From the NCBI GenBank assembly GCA_040702975.1, contig CP159990.1, forward strand, positions 4,193,936 through 4,257,935: a stretch of 64,000 nucleotides of DNA, in the 5' to 3' direction. The stretch comes from Roseburia hominis. GTDB lineage: Bacteria > Bacillota > Clostridia > Lachnospirales > Lachnospiraceae. Positions 36,043-45,704 of the stretch are shown in pieces (position 1 is the stretch's first letter; every line of letters starts with the position of its first letter). The translations under genes and the position numbers were made by a program. The notes beneath the pieces were generated by a model. It searched no databases. It was not told where the DNA came from and saw only the letters and a program-made list of their open reading frames with translations.

Positions 36043-38553
36043 CTATTTCGCATACCCAATAAACGTATTTCCTCCATCTTCCACCATGCTATCCATCTGT
36101 GCAAACGTCACGGAATGCCTCTGCCCGTCGGAAGGATCAAGGTACGCCACATTCGTCTTATTATACCCAATCAGCAACACCGCACGATTCTCTCCCAGCA
36201 CGGCGATCACCGGCGTCTCGCGGCTGATCGTATAGAGAATTTCCTCCGTAGTACAGCCGGACAGATCCAACCCCTCACCGCCGGTATAGGTCGCAAGGAT
36301 CTGCTCCGGAGCCGTGCCATTTTTCACATCCTCCGCGAAATCCGCTTCCCTGCCTTCCTTCGCAAGAATCTGTTTCATACACGCCTCCATTGTGCTCTGG
36401 CCTTCTTCTGCCTGAAAAGCCTCCATGCCATCCACCTCATACTTGGCCGGCTTGTTTCCTCTCTCCCAAACATAAGCCTGCCGGGAAGAAACCGCTACTC
36501 CATACATGTAATCGGCCTGTCTGACAGCAAGGCCGGCATGGTCATATACCCCCTGCAATTCGCCCAGCGCAAAAACATAATATTTTCCGTTCGTCCGGGA
36601 TTCATCAAAGCTGATGGTCTGCGGCTGGTCAAATAGCACCTGTTTTGGTTTCAACAATTTGGCATCTGCATCGGAAATACCGTCCGCAAAACGCAGGCGC
36701 ACCACCGTACCGCGCACTTCATCGTTATATGTTTCCAAAGCGATATTACTCTCTTTTTTCTCCTCATTGTTGGTAATATAATCAGATGGCAGCTTGCTGT
36801 AAATGTTTCCATTTTTCGAAAACCGCTCCAGAGTCAGCATATTCTCATCCACATAACCGCCCAGGATATATACCTGGTCTGCCTGATACGTCTTCACCAC
36901 TTCCTCTTTCTGATTCACGATCTCCACCTGGTACATTGGGATCACCGCCTCGCCGGTCACCGTCTGCCCGGCGTCTGACGCACGCAGAGTTCCATAAGCG
37001 AAATCGTCCCGGATAAATCCGATTGGTTTCAAATACTCCTCCCCTTCGCTGGTCACCTCAAAAGACTTCCCGTTCTTCAGATTCAGCACCGTCAGCTTCT
37101 GGCACTCATCGGGCCTCCCTCCCATGTTCTGATACGCCAGCAAATGTCCATCGTCAGAGACCGCATATTGTCCCGCGTCAAGACCGCGCACCAAAACTTC
37201 ACGGGTATCCTCCTTCATATCCACCGAATACAATGTGCCGTCCATCATAACATACAGCTTTTCATTTTTGCTGCTGAAATAGACATGTTTGCCCAAATCC
37301 TCTTTCATGACATAGTACCCCTTCTGACTGGGCACAAACGCCTTCTCCTCCACCGAGTTCTTTTCTGCATGGAAGCTGTAAACTGCCACGCCATTCATGC
37401 CCTCATGCACTCCCCGGTTCATATACCCTGAAACAGTAAATATCGTATTTCCCTTCTTATCCACCGAAATAATATGAATCTCATGGCGGTCATAAAGATT
37501 CCGGATATCGGCACTTTCTGCATCTGCGAAGCTGAACACCAGCGACAGCTTATCCTCCTCCTTGTCATAGCTCCACAGCTCTCTATCCTGCACGAAAGAA
37601 ACAATATTGCCTTCCGAATTATTCTGATATTCCAAATTCGTATCCACAACGCCCAGAAGAACTCCCTTTTGATCAAGCGAACCTTCCCCGCCGTCAAAAC
37701 TCTGTTCCATCGTCCGGTCATAATCCAGGAGATATTTCTTCTCCCCCACGATCCTGATACGGAAAAATTCTTTCACGCTGTACAATGCCTCCGGGTCTTG
37801 TTTATACCCCGGACACCTCACATAATACCGAAGCTGTATCGAAGTATAGTTAGGATTACATTCCTTGACCTCCCATCTCACTTCTCCTTCCACGTCCGGC
37901 TTAAGTTCTCCCCAGGTCACATGGCTTAAGTCCGAGTGAATCGTCACATGACGGAACGTGGTATTGTCCCCCTCCGAATTGGACTCCAGGGCAGAGACAA
38001 AGCTGTCCGATGTCGTCTTGCTCAAGGCTTCCTCATGAAAATTCCCAGCATATTCAAGACAAGTCTTATAATTATTTTCCGAAGCATCTACAATCCTCGT
38101 ATAATAATAAATCTCCTCTTCCTCCAGGTAGAGCGTGACCTTCAGCACACGTTCTTCATTTAACACATCTTCCGCCCGAAAACGCAGCTCGGCCGTCTCT
38201 CCTATTTCTTTTACCTCTCCGCTCTGCAGACATTCTTCCCCGTTTAAGGTGTAGACCTCCCAGCCCGCTTTTTCGACCTCGGCATCGTACCGGTCTAATT
38301 TCATCGTCAGTTTATAATCCGTCACCGGAGTCACCGTATCGCGCATCGTGGTAAGCAGCATATCGGACTTGTAGCCCGGAAGCGAATTAATCTCATATCC
38401 CTCCGTCACAAACGAGATGCGCGGCAGGGTCGCACCGCCCATATCCGCACTCATATCCGTATTACCCCTGTTGGTCAGGTAGCTGAATACTATCACCGCC
38501 GCGATAAATACCGCGGTCAACACGCCCACGCGTACCGCAATTTTTTTAATCAT
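36043..38553 (-). CDS. large membrane-anchored protein, beta-propeller-like with C39-like C-terminus
   Basis: 836 residues. One N-terminal anchor (about 5-28), then an Ig-like beta region, and from about 310 to 600 repeated strand blocks (YSVDMKEDTREVLVRGLDAG; DDGHLLAYQNMGG) like propeller blades. The last 150 residues resemble a papain-like C39_2 domain (ETPVIAVLGENRAVLLIGYNKTNVAYLDPSDG), but the catalytic Cys and His positions are replaced, so no peptidase activity is expected. AGGGGAG precedes the start. Function unknown; a cell-surface role is likely. Confidence 0.75.
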   Translation of the reverse strand: MIKKIAVRVGVLTAVFIAAVIVFSYLTNRGNTDMSADMGGATLPRISFVTEGYEINSLPGYKSDMLLTTMRDTVTPVTDYKLTMKLDRYDAEVEKAGWEVYTLNGEECLQSGEVKEIGETAELRFRAEDVLNEERVLKVTLYLEEEEIYYYTRIVDASENNYKTCLEYAGNFHEEALSKTTSDSFVSALESNSEGDNTTFRHVTIHSDLSHVTWGELKPDVEGEVRWEVKECNPNYTSIQLRYYVRCPGYKQDPEALYSVKEFFRIRIVGEKKYLLDYDRTMEQSFDGGEGSLDQKGVLLGVVDTNLEYQNNSEGNIVSFVQDRELWSYDKEEDKLSLVFSFADAESADIRNLYDRHEIHIISVDKKGNTIFTVSGYMNRGVHEGMNGVAVYSFHAEKNSVEEKAFVPSQKGYYVMKEDLGKHVYFSSKNEKLYVMMDGTLYSVDMKEDTREVLVRGLDAGQYAVSDDGHLLAYQNMGGRPDECQKLTVLNLKNGKSFEVTSEGEEYLKPIGFIRDDFAYGTLRASDAGQTVTGEAVIPMYQVEIVNQKEEVVKTYQADQVYILGGYVDENMLTLERFSKNGNIYSKLPSDYITNNEEKKESNIALETYNDEVRGTVVRLRFADGISDADAKLLKPKQVLFDQPQTISFDESRTNGKYYVFALGELQGVYDHAGLAVRQADYMYGVAVSSRQAYVWERGNKPAKYEVDGMEAFQAEEGQSTMEACMKQILAKEGREADFAEDVKNGTAPEQILATYTGGEGLDLSGCTTEEILYTISRETPVIAVLGENRAVLLIGYNKTNVAYLDPSDGQRHSVTFAQMDSMVEDGGNTFIGYAK

Positions 38554-38606
38554 ACTTTCTCCCCTTTTCTATGCCGGGATGACATATTCTTTCGTCTGTT
38601 CTTTTC

Positions 38607-39788
38607 TTATTCATCAATCTCTCCGCAAGGCGCAGGCGTACTTCCCGGCATTCCTGCGAGCAAACGCCCCAGAGTCGGGTCAATATGAAGCATCTTTCTG
38701 CACGCCTCAATCTGCTCAGAATTCTTCCCCATCTTTCCAGTATATACCGCACGAATCAAAATATTCTTCGGCGTGTGTTCCATATCAATAAATTCCAGAA
38801 TCTGCGTATCATAGCCTTCCCGTTTCAAATATTCCGCACGCATAGCGTCCGTCACCAGCGCCGCCATACGTTCCTTGATAAGTCCGTAGGAAAATAACGG
38901 GGCCAGCACTTCATTTTCCATCTGCCTGTTCAGCTCATGCTGGCAGCAGGGCACCGACAGAATCACCTTTGCCTTCCACCCCACCGCCTTCGCCAGCGCA
39001 AAATCCGTCGCCGTGTCGCAGGCGTGAAGCGTCACTACCATGTCCACTTCATCGCTTCCGGTATAATCTGCAATATTCCCCTCCAAAAATTTCAGCTTCT
39101 CATACCCGTACTTTACCGCCAGCTCATTACAATGCCGAATAACATCTGTCTTCAAATCCAATCCGATAATCCGAATATCATATCCCTTTAACTCATGCAA
39201 ATAATAATACATAGCAAAGGTAAGATAAGATTTGCCGCACCCAAAATCCAGGATTGTCACCTCCCGTTCTCTCGGAAGCTGCGGAAGAATATCCTCAATA
39301 AATTCCAGAAAACGGTTAATCTGCCTGAACTTGTCGAACTTGGTACGAACAATCTTCCCTTCCTGCGTCATGACCCTCAGATCCTGCAGAAACGGCACCT
39401 GCGTCCCCTCCTCCAGAATGTATTTCTTACTGCGGTTATGCGACAGATCCGCCCGCTTCACTTCCCCGCTCTGGCGTTTCTTTTGGATCGTCACCTTCCC
39501 CTTCTTGCTGACCAGCACCTGAATCCTTTGCTTCGTCGTCTCCATCTGCATCTGCCTAAAGCCCGGCAACATCTGCACGATATACTCTCCCGCCTCATCC
39601 GCCGTCAAATTCCGGTGAAACGCCTGATTGTTCCGGTATTCCTCGCACTGGAACAAAAATTCTTCCCCCTTCATGACCGGGCGGATTTTAATCTTCTGAT
39701 TCCCGCCCTTATCCCGCGGGCCACTGATGATAGCGGAAATAAAATCTATATTCAAATTCTCTTTTAAACAATCTTTTAACTGCTGCAT
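38607..39788 (-). CDS. class I SAM-dependent methyltransferase
   Basis: 393 residues. The N-terminal 150 residues are a charged beta-rich domain of unknown role with basic stretches (KKGKVTIQKKRQSGEVKR), perhaps RNA-binding. The Rossmann domain has VTILDFGCGKSYLTFAMYYYL (motif I), IIGLDLKTDVI (motif II) and VVTLHACDTATDFAL, then SVPCCQHELN. The arrangement recalls the METTL25/RRNAD1-like group, for which an rRNA or tRNA target is possible. AAAGGAG precedes the start. Confidence 0.85.
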   Translation of the reverse strand: MQQLKDCLKENLNIDFISAIISGPRDKGGNQKIKIRPVMKGEEFLFQCEEYRNNQAFHRNLTADEAGEYIVQMLPGFRQMQMETTKQRIQVLVSKKGKVTIQKKRQSGEVKRADLSHNRSKKYILEEGTQVPFLQDLRVMTQEGKIVRTKFDKFRQINRFLEFIEDILPQLPREREVTILDFGCGKSYLTFAMYYYLHELKGYDIRIIGLDLKTDVIRHCNELAVKYGYEKLKFLEGNIADYTGSDEVDMVVTLHACDTATDFALAKAVGWKAKVILSVPCCQHELNRQMENEVLAPLFSYGLIKERMAALVTDAMRAEYLKREGYDTQILEFIDMEHTPKNILIRAVYTGKMGKNSEQIEACRKMLHIDPTLGRLLAGMPGSTPAPCGEIDE

Positions 39789-39876
39789 TCAAATACTCCT
39801 TTGTAAAATATGGAATATAAATATTGTAAATGCAAAAAGGGGGATATGCAAGGGGATTTCGTAAATGTGTGGACGT

Positions 39877-40054
39877 ATGAGGAGAGGAAGAGGGGGATAG
39901 CTCCGACGCTTAGCCCCCTCCGACTAGTGCACGTAGATGTAACTGTGCGGGGTAGTCGGCCAGAGGGCCTCCTGCCCCGCGCAGTAACATCTACGGCACG
40001 GATTCTACGGGTGCGCCGCTTAACCTTCGCAATCCCCCTCTTCCTCTCCTCATA
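39877..40054. repeat. long imperfect palindrome with nested hairpin
   Basis: Outer arms TATGAGGAGAGGAAGAGGGG (from 39877) and CCCCTCTTCCTCTCCTCATA (to 40054) are complementary over about 22 bases. Nested inside, CGTAGATGTAACTGTGCGGGG-type arms near 39931-39951 pair with the block ending near 39995, with GGCCAGAGGGCC at the tip. A further small hairpin (GGCGGCTTCGCCGCC) follows at 40089-40103. No gene is visible in 39789-40326. Confidence 0.8.
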
Positions 40055-40326
40055 CTCCTCGCATTTGACTCAAGACGGAAGTAACCATGGCGGCTTCGCC
40101 GCCACGCACTCACGTGCGTACTCAATTTTGCACCATGCCCCTTTACGCCCCCAATAGTGACCTAGCAAGAGAACAAATCAAATACTGTTAAATAGTGAAA
40201 CAGTAAAAGTTGTGTGGAAAATCAAGAAAGAAATTAAGGTTAAAATTCCCCATCTCTTCCAGAACCTAACAAGAACTCCCTCCCCCTCTCCCAATCACCT
40301 CCCCTCCGGAACTCAACAACGTCCCA

Positions 40327-42930
40327 TCAAACAACACACTTCATCCGAACCACAACCTTAAACAAATCCCCATCCAGATAAAGTTCAAAACTCCCCCCCT
40401 GAAGTTCCATCAGGTTCTTCGCAATGGAAAGTCCAAGTCCACTGCCTTCCGTGCTTCGCGACATATCGCCCCGGATAAACCGTTCCGTCAGCTCATCGGC
40501 TGTGATATTGAGTGCCTGTTCCGATATATTTTTCAAAGTAAATCCCACTTCATCCCCCGTTCTCTTCAGATCCGCATAGACACGGGTTCCCTGCATCGCA
40601 TATTTTGCAGCATTATTGAAAATATTGGCAAGGACTCTCCACATTCTTCTTCCGTCGGCATTTATGATCACCGGTTCGTCGGGAACCTTTACCAGCAGGG
40701 TCAGATTTCTTGCCTCAAATTTCTCTTCCAATTCTGCGCAAGTCTGATTGATTAGTTCTACCAGGTTCAGATTCATCATCTCCAGCTTAATATTGCCGCT
40801 GCTCACCTTGGAGGCCTCCACAACGTCCTCGGTCAGGGTCTTCAGCCTCTGGGATTTTTCTTCCAGCACCTTCAGATAATTCTGAACCTTCGGATCTTCA
40901 AAATTCTCCCGTTTTAAAAGCTCTACATAATTGATAATAGAGGTAAGCGGCGTCTTGATATCGTGGGATACATTGGTAATCAGATCCGTTTTCATACGTT
41001 CATTCTTCATGCTCTGTTCCACCGCATTTTCCAGGCCGTCTCCAATCTGATTGATTGCCTGTGCCACCTTTAGCTGTTCCCCTTTCAGCCCTTCCAGAGG
41101 AATCTGGAAATCTACCTGACCGCCTGCGATTGTTTCCACTCCTCTTTTGATTCGTTCACGTCCGATTGCACTGTATGTCAGATATACAAACATAATCAAA
41201 TCCACAAAAAAAATCAGCAGGAAAACAAATCCGCCTTCCATATAATAAGAACTACTATACCAGAGAATCACTAACAACTGGCATAATACAAACCCGCCAA
41301 ACGCCAAAACCGTTTTCCAGATCAGATTCATATGCGAAAAAATAAGTTTCGTAAATTCTGCCAGTACTTTCAGCAAACTGTTCTCCCAGAGAGTCCTGGC
41401 TTTAATTCTGCGCGCCATTCCCAGCCACAGGAAAAGCCCTGCCGCACAATCAAGCACAGCCGCCATCGTCAGAAACAAAAGTTTATACGGCGTTATCCCC
41501 ACTGTCATGGCAAGGGTTGAATATGCAATACTTTCTCCATATGTCAAATAAGAAGACATAGACTGCACATCAAAAACTGAGACCACCTCTTTGACCATTG
41601 CAACGGAAGCAATCAGCGCCAGAACCAGAACACCTCCCGCGATTGCAAGAAAAATTTCCGTCTTTATTCGGTCCACAAACATCAGACTTATGCCTTCCTC
41701 CCGGTTATTTCTGCCAGCAATCACCGTAAGCCAGATCAGGCATACCACAAATCCGATTCCGCCCAATATCATGGTCACCGCCACGACACTCGATAAGGAT
41801 GTATATCGATTATATTGTTGATATTCCTGATAAAAAGAATCCTGAATCGGATACTTTGTATCCACAGCAAACACACAAATATGATTTTCGGAGGACAGAT
41901 TACCATCTATCGTCTTCCAGGTGGTAGCAGACATGCCGGTATTCGTTTTAAAATCTGCGAGCTTTGGTGTAACAACTGTATATTTCCCCGATTCCGTAAT
42001 GCTCTCTACATTCGCCTTCCACGAATCAAAGTTCTGATATGCCTCACGGTTGGTGTAAATGGTCTTGCTTTCCAAATCTACAATAAGATACGTAAAATTC
42101 GTATTTCCCTCAGACCATACTTCCGCACTGTTCTGACACTCATTGACTGTGGCTGAAATGCTCTCCACTGTATAAGACAGCATCTCCATGACTCTGGCTA
42201 ATTTCCCGTTCCATTTTGGATTGTTGTTTACAATTTCCAAAATATTTTCAGCGCCGTCAGGAGCATATTCCTCCGCCATCTCTACCCCGTCATAAATCCA
42301 GCAATTCGTATAGATGATTTTTCTGTCCTTGTCCACCATATTCCGGGACATTTCGCTTTGCGCTCCGGCAAACAGATGGTTCAGTACATCTTCCTCGTCC
42401 TGAATTCCCCATTCCTCTTTTAACTGGTCATTAAGCAGTGCAGAGAATTGAATTTCTTTTTTCTCCACCAGTTCACGGAATTCATCGGCATAGTAATAGT
42501 GATACGTTCCGTCTTCACGCTTGCAGACTACGATATTTCCACGGGTATCCTCTTCACTTACGACGCCCCTCTCTCCCCATTTCATCAAGTCGCCCAGATG
42601 GTACGCAATTCCGCTTTGATTCTCGCCCGTAATGATATTCTTGTCGTTGTAAGCTTCCAGATCAACGAGCTTATTTTCGTCAAATGCTCCATCTGTCTCA
42701 AACTCTTTTAGAAGCGGCTGCGACCACGCCACCTCATTCGCTGCACTTAAGAACCTGGTCTCAAACGTCTGGGAATCCTCATATTCCTTCTTTGTAAAGA
42801 CCACATCGTCCAGATTTGCCGCCGGATAAGATAGAAGCCAGAACAGCGAGACTACCAGCACAGCAGCAAAAATATGCTCCAGAACCACCAATGCGCCTTT
42901 GCACGGTGCGCTCCGATACCATTTATTCAT
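40327..42930 (-). CDS. membrane sensor histidine kinase
   Basis: 867 residues, long for the family. An N-terminal helix (about 12-35) and a roughly 330-residue extracellular sensor region are followed by several helices (about 375-590), a HAMP-like linker, and the kinase core: TNVSHDIKTPLTSIINYVELL (phospho-acceptor His, about 655), NAAKYAMQGTRVYAD (N box) and EGSGLGLSIAKNL (G box). It pairs with the OmpR-type regulator encoded 8 bp upstream. AGGAGG precedes the start. Confidence 0.95.
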   Translation of the reverse strand: MNKWYRSAPCKGALVVLEHIFAAVLVVSLFWLLSYPAANLDDVVFTKKEYEDSQTFETRFLSAANEVAWSQPLLKEFETDGAFDENKLVDLEAYNDKNIITGENQSGIAYHLGDLMKWGERGVVSEEDTRGNIVVCKREDGTYHYYYADEFRELVEKKEIQFSALLNDQLKEEWGIQDEEDVLNHLFAGAQSEMSRNMVDKDRKIIYTNCWIYDGVEMAEEYAPDGAENILEIVNNNPKWNGKLARVMEMLSYTVESISATVNECQNSAEVWSEGNTNFTYLIVDLESKTIYTNREAYQNFDSWKANVESITESGKYTVVTPKLADFKTNTGMSATTWKTIDGNLSSENHICVFAVDTKYPIQDSFYQEYQQYNRYTSLSSVVAVTMILGGIGFVVCLIWLTVIAGRNNREEGISLMFVDRIKTEIFLAIAGGVLVLALIASVAMVKEVVSVFDVQSMSSYLTYGESIAYSTLAMTVGITPYKLLFLTMAAVLDCAAGLFLWLGMARRIKARTLWENSLLKVLAEFTKLIFSHMNLIWKTVLAFGGFVLCQLLVILWYSSSYYMEGGFVFLLIFFVDLIMFVYLTYSAIGRERIKRGVETIAGGQVDFQIPLEGLKGEQLKVAQAINQIGDGLENAVEQSMKNERMKTDLITNVSHDIKTPLTSIINYVELLKRENFEDPKVQNYLKVLEEKSQRLKTLTEDVVEASKVSSGNIKLEMMNLNLVELINQTCAELEEKFEARNLTLLVKVPDEPVIINADGRRMWRVLANIFNNAAKYAMQGTRVYADLKRTGDEVGFTLKNISEQALNITADELTERFIRGDMSRSTEGSGLGLSIAKNLMELQGGSFELYLDGDLFKVVVRMKCVV

Positions 42931-42938
42931 AATGCCTC

Positions 42939-43637
42939 CTAACTGATCTTTTCCACCTTATATCCGACTCCCCATACCACCTTTAGATAACGTGGTTCTT
43001 TGGGATTGATCTCGATCTTCTCCCGAATATGCCGGATATGAACCGCAACGGTATTGTCTGCTCCGATCGCGTCCTCGTTCCAGATTCTCTCGTATATCTG
43101 ATCGATGGAAAATACCTTTCCCTGATTTTTTACCAACAGTAACAAAATATTGTATTCGATAGGGGTCAGCTTCACCGCCTCCCCATCGACAGTCACCTCT
43201 TTTAAGTCGTCCCGGATAACAAGACCTCCTGTCCGGTATTCGTCTTTGTTTTCCTGATTTGCCGTGCTGCCAAGCTGCGTATAACGGCGGAGCTGGGATT
43301 TGACGCGTGCCACCAGTTCAAGCGGGTTAAATGGCTTGACCATGTAATCGTCCGCCCCCACATTCAGTCCCAGAATCTTGTCTGCGTCTTCCGACTTGGC
43401 CGACAAAATAATGATCGGCAGGCGCATCTCTTCCCGAATCTTAAGAGTCGCCCGAATCCCATCCAGGCGCGGCATCATGACATCCATGATCAAGAGGTCC
43501 ACATCATTTGCCTTCAGGACCTTGATTGCTTCCTCCCCGTTATATGCTTTTAGTACCTTGTACCCTTCCTGGGTCAGGTAAATATCGATCGCTTCTACAA
43601 TATCTTTATCATCGTCACATACTAAAATCGTAGACAT
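42939..43637 (-). CDS. OmpR/PhoB-family response regulator
   Basis: 232 residues. Receiver domain (1-120): ILVCDDDKDIVEAI, phospho-acceptor Asp in DLLIMDVMMPRLDG, Ser in ILSAKSEDADKI, Lys in DDYMVKPFNP. The C-terminal winged helix (about 135-232) has LTPIEYNILLLLVKNQGKVF, IWNEDAIGADNTVAVHIRHI and VVWGVGYKV. AGGGAGGTG precedes the start. Targets unknown; the adjacent kinase is its partner. Confidence 0.97.
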   Translation of the reverse strand: MSTILVCDDDKDIVEAIDIYLTQEGYKVLKAYNGEEAIKVLKANDVDLLIMDVMMPRLDGIRATLKIREEMRLPIIILSAKSEDADKILGLNVGADDYMVKPFNPLELVARVKSQLRRYTQLGSTANQENKDEYRTGGLVIRDDLKEVTVDGEAVKLTPIEYNILLLLVKNQGKVFSIDQIYERIWNEDAIGADNTVAVHIRHIREKIEINPKEPRYLKVVWGVGYKVEKIS

Positions 43638-43726
43638 TATTCATCACCTCCCTTATAGTATACAAGAATAACAGGGAATTTTTAAGAGAGGGAAAGGAGA
43701 TTTATTAAAAATTCTTTAAGATATAA

Positions 43727-43772
43727 AATAACAGGACAGAGGCCGTACTCATGCAGTCTCTGTCCTGTTATT
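43727..43772 (-). terminator. terminator of the gntR gene
   Basis: AATAACAGGACAGA (43727-43740) and TCTGTCCTGTTATT (43759-43772) form a perfect 14-bp stem 13 nt after the gntR stop. On the minus strand TTATATC follows. Confidence 0.75.
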
Positions 43773-43784
43773 CTCATTTATTTA

Positions 43785-44492
43785 CTATTCATTCTCCTTC
43801 TTTTTTGCCAACACCGTCAAATCTTCCGGAATTGTCCTCTCATGACGGTCCAGACTTTCATAAAGACTATCATATAACATCTGCGGATTCTGTTCACGCA
43901 ATGCCTTTAGGAAAACTTCATGATCTTTAATAATATAAAACGCTGTCGTTGAATCATTAGAGTGATGCTTTCCGTAGGTCAGCTTATAAAATGCAAGGCT
44001 GTTCCACAGGCTTTCCGCCATTTCCGTTAGTTTTGGGAGGCCTGATTCTCTGTATATTGCGAAATGAAATTCTTTATTGTATTTGAACAATTGCCTCGCA
44101 TCATACGATTCCATGGTACAGGTTTCCAATAATTTCTGCTGAATTTCTTCAATCTCGGCTAATTTCTCAGCAGTTATATTTGCACACGCATGGTATGCAA
44201 GAAGAGGTTCCAGTGCTTTTCTCCCAAGATATATTTCCTTGACATCCTTCTCATCCAAACTGGCAACGTGGACGCCTACATAAGGCTCTGAGACGATCAG
44301 CCCCATTCTTGTCAGCGTTTTAAACGCCTCACGAACAGGGGTCTGGCTTACCCCAAGACTCGTTGCCACCTCATCCAATGTGAGTTTTTCTCCCATTTTT
44401 AATGTTCCATCCATGATGAGGTTAATGAGCGCTTCTGTAGTCATTTCAGATAAACTCTGGTGTTTTTTCTTAATTGGAGCAATCTTATTCAT
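43785..44492 (-). CDS. GntR-family regulator (FadR subfamily, FCD domain)
   Basis: 235 residues. Winged helix (about 12-75): EALINLIMDGTLKMGEKLTLD, EVATSLGVSQTPVREAFKTL. The all-helical FCD domain (about 85-220) keeps the metal-binding pattern with FKYNKEFHFAIYRESG and ESLDRHERTI. It lies downstream of the ribose-type ABC genes. A shared ATATTTGATAT motif occurs before this gene, before the ABC binding-protein gene and before the metallo-hydrolase gene, which points to local repression and autoregulation. Confidence 0.92.
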   Translation of the reverse strand: MNKIAPIKKKHQSLSEMTTEALINLIMDGTLKMGEKLTLDEVATSLGVSQTPVREAFKTLTRMGLIVSEPYVGVHVASLDEKDVKEIYLGRKALEPLLAYHACANITAEKLAEIEEIQQKLLETCTMESYDARQLFKYNKEFHFAIYRESGLPKLTEMAESLWNSLAFYKLTYGKHHSNDSTTAFYIIKDHEVFLKALREQNPQMLYDSLYESLDRHERTIPEDLTVLAKKKENE

Positions 44493-44594
44493 ATATCAAA
44501 CCTATCTTTCCCTTTATTTTGTTTCTGTCAAAAAATGTAATACACATCCATAACATAAACAGTATACCATATATTACCAATTTTTAAATATTTA

Positions 44595-44608
44595 ATATTT
44601 GATATTTT
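44595..44608 (-). promoter_or_regulatory. ATATTTGATATTTT operator before gntR
   Basis: ATATTTGATATTTT on the plus strand, about 105 bp upstream of the gntR start. The half-sites ATAT/ATAT around TTG match the two sites in the 49.5-49.7 kb divergent region. Confidence 0.55.
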
Positions 44609-44711
44609 GTATCTGATCTATCTTTTTCAGAGGACGCCTGCACTTTCATCCCAAAATTGTATCCCAAATATATCCCAAATAAGAAAGTGCAGGCTTAGTA
44701 GATAGGCTGTG

Positions 44712-45695
44712 TCAGACGCTTTTCTTCGACCTGCGCGTACGGGTAACAATGTCGATCCATACCATGAGAATGATAACAACACCCACCGCAAAATTCTGCC
44801 AGTTCGAATTCACTCCTACTATATTCATAATATTTACTATAATCGTCAGGATAATCGCTCCAATAATGGTTCCTATGACTCCGCCCTGACCGCCGAGAAG
44901 AGAGGTCCCTCCCATCACGACTGCTGCCACAATCTGAAGACCATAGGTTTCACTCATCCCCGCATCAGCAGCATTCAGCCTTGCTGTCATCATAATGCCG
45001 CCCAAAGAACCGGTAGCTCCGCAAAGTATATAAGATGCCAGAAGTGTTCCAAGGCAGTTGATCGCAGAATAGTTCGCTGCATCCATATTAAACCCGATCA
45101 TATAAATATTCCGTCCAAATGTTGTCTTTTGCAGTAAAACATACATGATCAAAACCATGACCCCTGAAATGATGATCGGCAGCGGGATTGGTCCAATATA
45201 TCCGATTCCAATATATGTGAAATGCGACGGCAGGCCGTAAATCACTCCACCATTCATAACAATCATCGCAATCCCCGACGCTACCATATTCATACCGTAG
45301 GTCGCCACAAAAGACGGCAGCCTCAGCACCCCGACGAGCAATCCATTAATGATTCCGATTATCACACCAATCGACATGCTCAGTATCATGGCAAGCGGCA
45401 TGGAGACCTCTGACACCAAAAGCTGTGCACAGACACACCCCGTAAGGGCCGCGCAGGACCCCACCGAAAGATCAATATTTCCCGTCAGTACCACTGCCGT
45501 AAGCCCCAGGCTCAGCATTAATAAAATGCTCGCCTGCCTTAAAATAGTGATGAAGTTACCGATCGTCAAAAAGGACGGACTTAAGCAGGTCGACACGATA
45601 ATCATTAATATAAGGCTCATCACTACATAAAAATAATTGGTATCCATAATTTTACGGAGAAATGTATTTTCTGTTGTTCTTTTCTTATCACTCAT
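44712..45695 (-). CDS. ribose-type ABC transporter permease, second copy
   Basis: 327 residues from ATG 45695; a GTG three codons earlier is an alternative. Eight to ten membrane helices, with GLTAVVLTGNIDLSVGSCAAL and VVMGGTSLLGGQGGVIGTIIGAI, the RbsC/BPD_transp_2 hallmarks. It begins directly after the stop of the other permease gene, so the channel is probably a heterodimer. Confidence 0.92.
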   Translation of the reverse strand: MSDKKRTTENTFLRKIMDTNYFYVVMSLILMIIVSTCLSPSFLTIGNFITILRQASILLMLSLGLTAVVLTGNIDLSVGSCAALTGCVCAQLLVSEVSMPLAMILSMSIGVIIGIINGLLVGVLRLPSFVATYGMNMVASGIAMIVMNGGVIYGLPSHFTYIGIGYIGPIPLPIIISGVMVLIMYVLLQKTTFGRNIYMIGFNMDAANYSAINCLGTLLASYILCGATGSLGGIMMTARLNAADAGMSETYGLQIVAAVVMGGTSLLGGQGGVIGTIIGAIILTIIVNIMNIVGVNSNWQNFAVGVVIILMVWIDIVTRTRRSKKSV

Positions 45696-45704
45696 ACAAA
45701 TCAC

